8,490 nt of DNA from JAUXIQ01 sp030620925 [NCBI: Nitrospinota bacterium] (GTDB lineage: Bacteria > JAUXIQ01), in contig JAUXIQ010000065.1 in NCBI GenBank assembly GCA_030620925.1, positions 1-8,490 on the forward strand. The letters are read 5' to 3'. The notes beneath the pieces were generated by a model that had not been told where the DNA came from, ran no database searches, and was given only the letters and a program-made list of their open reading frames with translations. Shown here one piece after another: positions 1 through 6,016 of the stretch. Position numbers and translations under genes: made by a program. Each line of letters begins with the position of its first letter. Positions within the stretch are counted from its first letter, which is position 1.

Positions 1-994
1 GCACACTTACCTTGCCCCATATACTCCTGATATCCTTCAGTCCGCGCCCATCGGGGCGCACACCTTTTTCCGTGATAAGACGGCGGGCCTCCTCTTTTTC
101 CACGCTGTCCAATATGTTGTTAACGGTGTTTGCGTTACCGTTATCCTCTGCTTCCAGTGCGTCAAGCACCTTGTCCCTCACAGTGTCTATCTGTTTCTGA
201 CGCTCCATTTTACCGGTGAGGGTTACCGCCTGTCGTATCTCCTCCTGGGCCATTCCCTTGACTTGCGCCTCCAGCCCGGGGTCTGATAGTATTTCCGGCG
301 CACTTTCTTTTTCCACGTCCAATTGGCTTCTCAGGTCTTCCTGCATCTCGATGATGGGCCTGAGAGTGTCCTGAGCTAAGGCCAGGGCCTCCAGTATGAC
401 CTCTTCGGGCACCTCCCTGGCCCCGCCCTCAACCATGACGATGTGGTCCTTCGTCCCGGCGACAACCAGATTCAAGGTGCTCTCATCTAATTGTTCATAG
501 GTGGGATTTACGATGAATTGGCCGTCGAGCCGGCCCACCCTAACCGCACCTACGGCCTCATTGTAAGGTATAGGTGAGATGTATAACGACGCCGAGGCTC
601 CGATGATGGAGAGTATATCAGGGTCGTTGGTCTGGTCTGCGGAAAGAACGGTTAAGAGAACCTGGGTCTCTTTGAAGTAACCGTCGGGGAAAAGCGGCCT
701 CAGGGGGCGATCCACCAAACGGCTGGTCAGCACCTCTTTTTCGCCGGGACGCCCTTCTCGCTTGAAAAAACCGCCGGGTATCTTCCCGGCGGCGTAAGCC
801 CTCTCCCGGTAATCCACGGTCAGCGGAAGAAAGTCGATCGGTTCTTTCCACTCTCCCTCCGCCACGGCGGTGGCCAGCACCACCGTATCCCCATAGGTGA
901 CCAAAACTGAACCCTGCGCCTGCTTGGCTATCAGACCCGTTTCCAATATCAGGGTTCTGCCACCTACTTCACTCTCTACCTTCCGCTCTGTCAA
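1..994 (-). CDS. pnp: Polyribonucleotide nucleotidyltransferase (PNPase), 5' half
   Basis: PNPase is a trimeric 3'-to-5' phosphorolytic exoribonuclease that releases nucleoside diphosphates. The frame is open from a TTG at 994 to the left edge, about 331 codons of a protein usually near 700 residues. The first RNase PH domain fills roughly residues 1-220 and includes YGDTVVLATAV, DFLPLTVDYRERAYAAGKIP, EGRPGEKEVLTSRLVDRPLRP and DQTNDPDILSIIGAS. A charged helical linker follows (about 235-305). The second RNase PH domain begins at GVRPDGR (311-317), and the window ends soon after. The catalytic residues, KH and S1 domains lie outside. The start rests on GGAGGA six bases upstream; no in-frame ATG exists between the rpsO stop and this point. 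It lies 63 bp after rpsO, the common rpsO-pnp pairing. Identity is certain; the TTG start is probable. Confidence 0.96.
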   Translation of the reverse strand, partial: MTERKVESEVGGRTLILETGLIAKQAQGSVLVTYGDTVVLATAVAEGEWKEPIDFLPLTVDYRERAYAAGKIPGGFFKREGRPGEKEVLTSRLVDRPLRPLFPDGYFKETQVLLTVLSADQTNDPDILSIIGASASLYISPIPYNEAVGAVRVGRLDGQFIVNPTYEQLDESTLNLVVAGTKDHIVMVEGGAREVPEEVILEALALAQDTLRPIIEMQEDLRSQLDVEKESAPEILSDPGLEAQVKGMAQEEIRQAVTLTGKMERQKQIDTVRDKVLDALEAEDNGNANTVNNILDSVEKEEARRLITEKGVRPDGRGLKDIRSIWGKVSV

Positions 995-1057
995 AATTGT
1001 TCCTCCATATGCAGAGGGATTTCCAACTCCCCCGGCGACGTTTTGGCTCAAGGGCCA
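995..1057 (-). promoter_or_regulatory. pnp leader: ribosome binding site and two competing hairpins
   Basis: The rpsO-pnp spacer holds a strong Shine-Dalgarno GGAGGA at 1001-1006. Two hairpins can be drawn by eye. One pairs GGGGGA (1028-1033) with TCCCTC (1014-1019) around an 8-base loop. The other pairs CCTCT (1013-1017) with GGAGG (1002-1006), covering the Shine-Dalgarno. They share bases 1014-1017 and cannot form together. PNPase represses its own mRNA through the leader in E. coli, so control here is plausible, but it is inferred only from base pairing. Confidence 0.45.
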
Positions 1058-1327
1058 TTACTTCCTGATGCCTAACCGCTGGATCACTTCACTGTAGCGG
1101 TTAATGTCCTTCGATTTCAGATAGTCGAGCAGTTTTCTCCTCTTGCTCACCATCTTCAACAGCCCCCTCCTGGAGTGGTGATCCTTGGCATGAACCTTAA
1201 AGTGCTCCGTGAGGTAGGCTATCTTTTCGCTCAAGATAGCTATCTGGACTTCAGGGGAGCCGGTATCTTTGTCGTGTAATCTGAACTCATCTATCAATGA
1301 CGATTTCCTCTCTTTGGTGAGCGTCAT
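1058..1327 (-). CDS. rpsO: 30S ribosomal protein S15
   Basis: S15 is a primary binder of the central domain of 16S rRNA and contributes to an intersubunit bridge. The 89-residue length is exactly typical. The family signature is complete: [22 protein letters not shown] at about 16-37, then [32 protein letters not shown] at about 39-70, including the DHHSRRGLL core that contacts rRNA. The ATG at 1327 has GGAGAG at 1335-1340, seven bases upstream, a good ribosome binding site. The gene follows truB after a 102-bp AT-rich gap with a candidate promoter of its own, and precedes pnp. S15 represses its own translation in several bacteria through leader structures; I could not identify a convincing S15-binding fold in this leader. 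Confidence 0.98.
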   Translation of the reverse strand: MTLTKERKSSLIDEFRLHDKDTGSPEVQIAILSEKIAYLTEHFKVHAKDHHSRRGLLKMVSKRRKLLDYLKSKDINRYSEVIQRLGIRK

Positions 1328-1396
1328 CTCTCAACTCTCCATCAATCTACGGTGGCGTTATATCAGAAGTAATAACAAACATACAATTATTATTCT

Positions 1397-1423
1397 TTTA
1401 TAATTTATTCGCCTCTTTGTAAA
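1397..1423 (-). promoter_or_regulatory. Candidate promoter for rpsO-pnp
   Basis: In the AT-rich truB-rpsO gap, TTTACA (1418-1423, five of six matches to the -35 consensus) lies 15 bases before TATAAA (1397-1402, five of six matches to the -10). The spacer is two bases shorter than ideal; an alternative -35, TTGCTT (1422-1427), gives 19. Transcription would start near 1390, giving a leader of about 60 bases. An internal promoter before rpsO is common in this type of operon. Promoter assignment is by eye only. Confidence 0.45.
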
Positions 1424-1429
1424 GCAACT

Positions 1430-2392
1430 TCAAAGGAGAGAGGCAGCCAGAACTCTCTTCATTTTGAGAGCCTGGCTGCCCTCTTCTTCCTCGACTATCT
1501 GTTTGCTGTCCACAACGGCCTCTCCCACGGCCAGCAGACGGCTGCCGGGCGATTTCACCCGCACAGAGTCCCCCCGGACAAAAGCGCCGTTGGCCTCCGC
1601 CGCCCAGCCCACCTGAACCGCAGCACCGTGGAGCACGTGTTCCACGTACTCTTCTTTCACGGTGAACGCGGGCAGGAAGGAAAGGGCTTGATCCATGGAA
1701 ACAATAGCTTCTTCCAGCCTGTCCCTTCGGGCTAAATCCTCAAGCGCTTCAATCGTAAAGGCTTCTCTTATGTTGAATCCGCCCACCGAAAACCTCTCCA
1801 GTGCCGTAAGATGCGCCCCGCAACTCAGGAGCCTGCCGGCATCGTGGCATAACGTTCGTACATAGGTGCCGCTGGAGCAGAAGACATTAAACCGCGCAAA
1901 GGGTGACGAGAACTCTTCTAGCGCCAGGGAGTAAACGTAGACTTTTCTGGGCTCTCTCACTATTTCCAGGCCCCTCCTCGCCAGCCGGTACAGACGTTCC
2001 CCCTTAACCTTGAGGGCGGAATACATGGGAGGCATCTGCGCCGACTCGCCCTCCAACTGTTTGAGGGCGGCTTCCACCTGACTCCGCTCCAGGGGAGGCA
2101 CCTGATCGCTCTTAACCACTTTCCCCCAGGCATCCTGGGTATCCGTCTCCTCTCCCAGCTTCAATCGTGCCCTGTAACCCTTGGTGGTGTTCATTAGAAA
2201 AGGGGTTATCTTCGTCGCCCTTCCCACACAAACCACCAGCACTCCCGTGGCCTGGGGGTCCAGCGTGCCGGCGTGTCCGGCTCGTTTTGCCCCCAGAATC
2301 CCTTTGACTCTGCCTACCGCTTGCTGCGATGAGAGCCCGGCGGGCTTATTGAGATTTATAACTCCTTCCAACACCTTTTCTCTCTCACTCAC
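1430..2392 (-). CDS. truB: tRNA pseudouridine(55) synthase TruB
   Basis: TruB converts uridine 55 in the T-loop of elongator tRNAs to pseudouridine and also helps tRNA folding. The 320 residues fit the family. Residues 11-22 (VINLNKPAGLSS) match the N-terminal KPxGxTS motif. GHAGTLDPQATGVL (39-52) carries the catalytic aspartate, D45. KGYRARLKLGEETDTQD (71-87) includes the conserved tyrosine Y73, and MPPMYSALKVKGERLYRLAR follows near 120-140. The C-terminus (about 245-320) is PUA-like, with LLAVGEA and LKMKRVLA. The GTG at 2392 has no clear Shine-Dalgarno; a second GTG at codon 7 (2374) or TTG at codon 8 would give a more typical N-terminus, so the start is uncertain. The last 19 codons lie in a long inverted repeat (1433-1488). 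The gene is 53 bp after rbfA. Confidence 0.96.
   Translation of the reverse strand: MSEREKVLEGVINLNKPAGLSSQQAVGRVKGILGAKRAGHAGTLDPQATGVLVVCVGRATKITPFLMNTTKGYRARLKLGEETDTQDAWGKVVKSDQVPPLERSQVEAALKQLEGESAQMPPMYSALKVKGERLYRLARRGLEIVREPRKVYVYSLALEEFSSPFARFNVFCSSGTYVRTLCHDAGRLLSCGAHLTALERFSVGGFNIREAFTIEALEDLARRDRLEEAIVSMDQALSFLPAFTVKEEYVEHVLHGAAVQVGWAAEANGAFVRGDSVRVKSPGSRLLAVGEAVVDSKQIVEEEEGSQALKMKRVLAASLL
1433..1488 (-). repeat. Long imperfect inverted repeat (stem-loop) over the 3' end of truB
   Basis: GGCAGCCAG and CTGGCTGCC (1442-1450 and 1472-1480) are perfect complements of nine bases. In the minus-strand RNA the stem continues inward as GCTCTC with GAGAGT (one G-U pair) around the loop AAAATGAA. 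It continues outward past a single bulged base (1441) as AAGAAGAG with CTCTCCTT (one A-C mismatch). That gives about 22 pairs, and the structure ends immediately before the truB stop codon. No U-run follows, so it is not a classical intrinsic terminator. It sits just before the rpsO promoter candidate, so an RNA-processing or 3'-end-protecting role is possible (inference). Confidence 0.75.
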
Positions 2393-2445
2393 CAGGGAAT
2401 AATAAGCTCAACCGTAAACTCTATGAGGTAAAGGCCCACAGCTCG

Positions 2446-2811
2446 TTATGGGGCTGCATCCTCACTATCGCTCACCCCCAGATCCCTCAACATCTTGCTT
2501 ATTTTTACGCTATACTCCGCCGAATCATCAAGCCTGAAAGCCAGCTCGGGGACCTGCTTAATCCTGAGCTTTCTCCCCAACTGGCCTCTGATAAAACCGG
2601 TGGCTCCTTCCAGGGCCTTCATGACCTCATCCCTTTCTTCTTCCCTTCCGTAAACACTGACGTAGACCCTGGCGTATTTTATGTCATCGGTCATTTCCAC
2701 CCTGGTTACCGTCACAGACTCCAATCTGGGGTCTTTCATTTTCCTGGTAAACAGGTATGATAATTCCTGTTGCAGGAGCTCTCTGACCCGCAAAGACCTT
2801 TTACCCTGCAT
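2446..2811 (-). CDS. rbfA: 30S ribosome-binding factor A
   Basis: RbfA binds the pre-30S subunit and assists late maturation of 16S rRNA, especially the 5' end/helix 1 region, and is needed for growth in the cold in E. coli. The 121 residues match the usual 110-130. The single KH-like domain is clear: RVRELLQQELSYLF (8-21), KMKDPRLESVTVTRVEMTDD (24-43), YARVYVSVYG (46-55), a helix at 60-80, and LRIKQVPELAFRLDDS (82-97). The tail after 105 is short and acidic. The ATG at 2811 has an AAGGG ribosome binding site that overlaps the ylxP stop codon; the two genes are 12 bp apart, which suggests coupled translation. Confidence 0.97.
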   Translation of the reverse strand: MQGKRSLRVRELLQQELSYLFTRKMKDPRLESVTVTRVEMTDDIKYARVYVSVYGREEERDEVMKALEGATGFIRGQLGRKLRIKQVPELAFRLDDSAEYSVKISKMLRDLGVSDSEDAAP

Positions 2812-2823
2812 CTATATAGACCC

Positions 2824-3120
2824 TTAAAGCAGCTCTGTTTCCAGATGGGTTATCTCCATGTGGCCGTTGCTCTCCATGAAATCGGCCACATGGTTCAGGA
2901 CGGCATCGGCGTGCGATCTCTGGTTGCTCACTACCGCAACCCCTAACACCGCTTTCCTGTATTTATCGTTCTCTCCAACCTCGGCCACGGAAACGTTAAA
3001 CTTGTTCTTCACCCTCTGGATAAGGCTCTTCAGCAATCGCCTCTTTTCCTTGAGGGAGTTGTTCCCGGGTATATAGAACTCAACTGTCAGTATACCGACC
3101 ACCATGGCCGTAATAACCAT
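2824..3120 (-). CDS. ylxP: YlxP family protein (DUF503)
   Basis: This is a small conserved protein of the DUF503/YlxP family, usually encoded between infB and rbfA as here. YlxP has been linked to ribosome assembly, but its exact role is not settled. The family core is visible: VVGILTVEFYIPGNNSLKEKRRLLKSLIQRVKNKFNVSVAEVG at about 7-49, with the SLKEKRR motif, then a second beta-alpha half ending in HMEITHLETELL. The 98 residues are close to normal. The annotated ATG at 3120 adds five residues (MVITA) before the start usual in the family; ATG at 3105 would give MVVGILTV. Neither has a recognisable Shine-Dalgarno. It follows infB after 34 bp (or 49 bp) and precedes rbfA by 12 bp. Confidence 0.92.
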   Translation of the reverse strand: MVITAMVVGILTVEFYIPGNNSLKEKRRLLKSLIQRVKNKFNVSVAEVGENDKYRKAVLGVAVVSNQRSHADAVLNHVADFMESNGHMEITHLETELL

Positions 3121-3154
3121 CAGGATGAATTTGGTTTGAGGGGCGCGCTCAGAG

Positions 3155-5497
3155 TTACAATTTCTTACTCACTTCTTGAAGCTCGAAAGCTTCCAGGACG
3201 TCTCCCATCTTTATATCGTTATAGCCTTCCACGTTCACTCCGCATTCGTAGCCGGATGATACTTCTTGAACGTCTTCTTTGAACCGCCTCAAGGAACCCA
3301 TCTTGCCTTCATAAACCACTATGTCGTCCCTGATAATCCTCATGTTAGTGCCGCGTCGCATTATGCCGTCAGTGATGTAGCAACCGGCTATCGTGCCCAC
3401 ATGGGAGATGTTAAAAGTTTCCCTGACGTCCGCCCGTCCCAACATCACTTCCTTGATTACAGGGTCCAGGAGGCCTTCCATGGCCGCCTTGACCTCTGAT
3501 ATGAGGTCGTAGATCACGGAGTAAAGCCTCACGTCCACAGCTTCACGTTCGATCATTTCAAGAGCCTGGGGGGTCGGCCTGATGTTGAAACCGATGACCA
3601 CCGCTTCCGAAGCGGAGGCCAGCCCGATGTCCGTCTCCCTTATCCCCCCCACCGAGCCGTGAATTATGTTTACTTTAACCTCTTCGGTGCTCAACTTCTC
3701 CAGGGCCTCGGAGATGGCCTGCAGGGAACCGTGGACGTCTGCCTTGAGTACCACGTTGAGTTCTTTGATTTCCCCTTCTATGATTCGCTCATAAAGGTCG
3801 TCCAGCGTAATACGATTGCTTGCCGACAGCGCCTCTTCGCGATACTTCTGTTGCCTGAGGGCGCCTATCTGCCGGGCCTTTCTCTCCTCTTCCACTACCT
3901 GGAAGATATCTCCGGCCTTGGGCACATCGGATAACCCCAACACTTCCACCGGTATTGAAGGGGGGGCTTCGTGAAGGCGCGTGCCGTGATCTGAAAACAT
4001 GGCCCGTACCTTGCCGTATTCAAGGCCGCACACAAAGGAATCCCCCACTTTCAGGGTGCCTTCCTGAACCAGCACGGTGCACACCGGGCCCCGCCCTTTG
4101 TCCAGCTTGGCCTCAATTATCGTGCCGCGGGCCGGTCGGATCGGGTTCGCCTGAAGCTCCATGATCTCAGCCTGGAGCAGAATCATTTCCAGCAGCTCAT
4201 CTATGCCTATCTTTTCCTTGGCGGAAATCTCGCAGAAGATGGTTTCCCCTCCCCATTCTTCGGGAACAAGTTTCAGCTCGGTCAGTTGCTGCTTCACCCT
4301 TTCCGGCTGGGCATCCGGTTTGTCTATCTTATTTACGGCCACCAAAATGGGCACGTCTCCTGCCTGGGCGTGCGCTATGGCCTCCCTGGTCTGAGGCATC
4401 ACACCGTCATCGGCGGCCACCACCAGGACCACCATATCAGTAACCTGGGCGCCGCGGGCCCTCATGGCGGTGAAAGCTTCGTGGCCGGGGGTATCCAGAA
4501 AAACTACCTGCCCCTTGTCCATTTCCACCACCGATGCGCCTATGTGCTGGGTGATGCCGCCCATCTCTTTTTCCGCCACGTTGGTCTCGCGTATGGAATC
4601 CAGCAAGCGGGTCTTGCCGTGATCTACGTGCCCCATAACGGTAACCACCGGCGGCCTGGGCTCTAATGCTTCATCAACTTCCTCTTCAACTTCTTCTTCT
4701 ACTTCCACAACCGTCATCTCGGCCTGGAAACCGTAATTCTCGGCTACCCCTCTGGCAGTATCGAAATCGAGGACCTGATTTATATTGGCCATCTGCCCCA
4801 TCTGCATCAAAGTCTTGATTACATCGTTGGCCTTGGCCTCCAGTTTTTCCGCCAGTTCTTTGACGGTAATGGCCTCTGCCAGAGTAACCGTTTGAAGGGG
4901 AACCTCCTCTACCGGAGGCTCTACTGCCCGAACGGGAACTTCCTCCACAAGAAGCTCTTCCACCTCTTCTGGAACCTCCTCTACCGGAGGCTCTTCAACA
5001 GCCGTGGCAACGGGTGCGGCCTCAGGCTGTGGCGCCTCCCGCCGCTTGCTCGCTTTGCGGGGGCGTGCTGCCTTTTCTTCTTTGGCCTCTTCCTTAACCT
5101 TCACTTTTCTCTCAGGCTTTGCCTTCACCTCTGCAACAGACTTTTCCGCCGCGGGTTCGGCCTTCGCTTTCCCCCCGGTTCTGCTTTTAACCGGTTTCGC
5201 AGGTTTCTCTTTTTCTTTAACCGCCTTTTCGGGGGCTTTCTTTTTGGCCTTGGCCGGGGGTTTTTTCTCTGCTTTAGCTGGCGTCTTTTTCGCAGGGGCC
5301 TTGGCTTCTTTCTCCTTAGCCGTCGGTCTGGCTTTCTTTTTGGGCGCAAAAGCTTCCGTCATGAGCTTGGCGGTCTCCTCATCCACGGTGCTCATGTAGC
5401 TCTTGACTTCAAAGCCCCGCTTTTTGAGCTCCTCCACAAACTCTTTGCTCGGTCGGCCCAACTGCTTGGCCAGTTCGTGTATCCTTACGTTAGCCAC
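3155..5497 (-). CDS. infB: Translation initiation factor IF-2
   Basis: IF-2 is the GTPase that brings fMet-tRNA to the 30S P site and promotes 50S joining. The 780-residue protein has all expected parts. A first IF2_N domain lies at 1-50. A Lys/Ala/Pro-rich basic linker spans about 51-155, and an acidic VEEVP-repeat stretch about 167-200. A second IF2_N domain lies at about 205-260. The G domain has G1 GHVDHGKT (289-296), G3 DTPGHE (335-340), G4 NKID (389-392) and G5 SAK (425-427). Domains II-III follow, then the C-terminal fMet-tRNA-binding C2 domain with GTIAGC (701-706), RRFK (737-740) and GYECG (749-753), which match the known fMet pocket. The GTG at 5497 is fixed by GGAGGT six bases upstream. 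It lies 74 bp after rnpM. Confidence 0.98.
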   Translation of the reverse strand: MANVRIHELAKQLGRPSKEFVEELKKRGFEVKSYMSTVDEETAKLMTEAFAPKKKARPTAKEKEAKAPAKKTPAKAEKKPPAKAKKKAPEKAVKEKEKPAKPVKSRTGGKAKAEPAAEKSVAEVKAKPERKVKVKEEAKEEKAARPRKASKRREAPQPEAAPVATAVEEPPVEEVPEEVEELLVEEVPVRAVEPPVEEVPLQTVTLAEAITVKELAEKLEAKANDVIKTLMQMGQMANINQVLDFDTARGVAENYGFQAEMTVVEVEEEVEEEVDEALEPRPPVVTVMGHVDHGKTRLLDSIRETNVAEKEMGGITQHIGASVVEMDKGQVVFLDTPGHEAFTAMRARGAQVTDMVVLVVAADDGVMPQTREAIAHAQAGDVPILVAVNKIDKPDAQPERVKQQLTELKLVPEEWGGETIFCEISAKEKIGIDELLEMILLQAEIMELQANPIRPARGTIIEAKLDKGRGPVCTVLVQEGTLKVGDSFVCGLEYGKVRAMFSDHGTRLHEAPPSIPVEVLGLSDVPKAGDIFQVVEEERKARQIGALRQQKYREEALSASNRITLDDLYERIIEGEIKELNVVLKADVHGSLQAISEALEKLSTEEVKVNIIHGSVGGIRETDIGLASASEAVVIGFNIRPTPQALEMIEREAVDVRLYSVIYDLISEVKAAMEGLLDPVIKEVMLGRADVRETFNISHVGTIAGCYITDGIMRRGTNMRIIRDDIVVYEGKMGSLRRFKEDVQEVSSGYECGVNVEGYNDIKMGDVLEAFELQEVSKKL
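4898..4994 (-). repeat. In-frame 36-bp periodic repeat in the infB linker
   Basis: The pentapeptide VEEVP recurs at IF-2 residues 172-176, 184-188 and 196-200, exactly twelve residues apart. At DNA level the outer copies share an identical 24-base block (4899-4922 and 4971-4994), 72 bp apart, while the middle copy has diverged. This looks like tandem duplication inside a low-complexity linker. Each copy contains CCTCC and GGAGG, giving a small stem, but no start codon follows at a useful distance. Confidence 0.8.
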
Positions 5498-5503
5498 CCG
5501 GCT

Positions 5504-5509
5504 ACCTCC
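5504..5509 (-). promoter_or_regulatory. infB ribosome binding site
   Basis: GGAGGT lies six bases before the GTG at 5497. It decides the infB start, since no in-frame ATG or TTG occurs between the upstream stop at 5546-5548 and this codon. Confidence 0.85.
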
Positions 5510-5571
5510 AAATCTCTCTGCATATATCGCCCGCGGTGATTCTCCTTAAGCTAAATCCCCGCCGAAACGCC

Positions 5572-6003
5572 TCACACATTATCTTTATCTTTTAAGCTTC
5601 GATATATATACCATAACTTTCTAGTCCTTTCCGCTTTTTTATTCTGAGAAAGGGAAGCTGTCATATCCGTCGCATCCTTATCACTATCCAAATCCACCAC
5701 GCCTGGCAGAAGCTTCTGCAATTCCTCTTTCAAGGTGGTGAGAATCTTATCCGAAAGCTCTTCGGTTTCCTCATCGTTGATCTTGCCCTTGAGTCCCCGC
5801 AGGAGATCGCCGTTTTTCACGGCACCGTCTATACACACAGCATCAGGGCAAAGGTAAATGCCTCGCCCGGGTTTTATCTCCATCAGGTCTATTTCCAGCC
5901 TCCCCTCCTGCCCCGGGCAAAACCTGATGAGACCCGCCTTCTCCCTCTTCTCGCGGCATGCCGCACAGGTCCTCAGCGGTGTGGAGGAAGCTCTGTTCTT
6001 CAT
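5572..6003 (-). CDS. rnpM: RNase P modulator RnpM (YlxR), with C-terminal extension
   Basis: YlxR proteins are small RNA-binding proteins; the B. subtilis member (RnpM) binds the RNase P RNA and modulates its activity. The family core occupies about residues 8-75: PLRTCAACREKREKAGLIRF (9-28), then GRLEIDL and PGRGIYLCPDAVC (45-57), where GRGxYLC is the hallmark. Two cysteine pairs are present, C13/C16 and C52/C57. The B. subtilis protein does not depend on such a set, so a zinc site is possible but inferred. At 143 residues the protein is about 50 longer than typical members. The extra part (76-143) has a charged helical stretch and a basic end, KKAERTRKLWYIYRSLKDK. The ATG at 6003 is 13 bp after nusA; the nearest Shine-Dalgarno, AAGGAG (6020-6025), covers the last two nusA codons and is 16 bases away, so coupling is likely. 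Confidence 0.93.
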   Translation of the reverse strand: MKNRASSTPLRTCAACREKREKAGLIRFCPGQEGRLEIDLMEIKPGRGIYLCPDAVCIDGAVKNGDLLRGLKGKINDEETEELSDKILTTLKEELQKLLPGVVDLDSDKDATDMTASLSQNKKAERTRKLWYIYRSLKDKDNV

Positions 6004-6016
6004 AACTGTTCAGCGT

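Noticed and set aside
618-851. Minus-strand open frame of 77 codons
   Set aside because: It lies inside pnp in another frame; the pnp frame is continuous across it with full family motifs, so there is no frameshift.
1340-1395. AT-rich short stem in the rpsO leader (TAATAA with TTATTA)
   Set aside because: Six A-T pairs around an 11-base loop are expected by chance in such AT-rich sequence and do not resemble a known S15 site.
4898-4994. Internal GGAGG sites in infB as a possible start of a shorter IF-2 form
   Set aside because: No ATG, GTG or TTG in frame lies 4-12 bases after either GGAGG, so an internal start as in E. coli IF-2 is not supported.
5487-5525. 12-codon minus-strand ORF overlapping the infB start
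   Set aside because: The only Shine-Dalgarno upstream of it is about 18 bases away, and it has no sign of being a leader peptide; most likely chance.
4892-5539. Plus-strand open frame of 215 codons rich in Leu, Phe and Arg
   Set aside because: It is the complement of the low-complexity Lys/Ala/Pro and Glu region of infB, has no ribosome binding site, and its composition simply mirrors the repeat codons.
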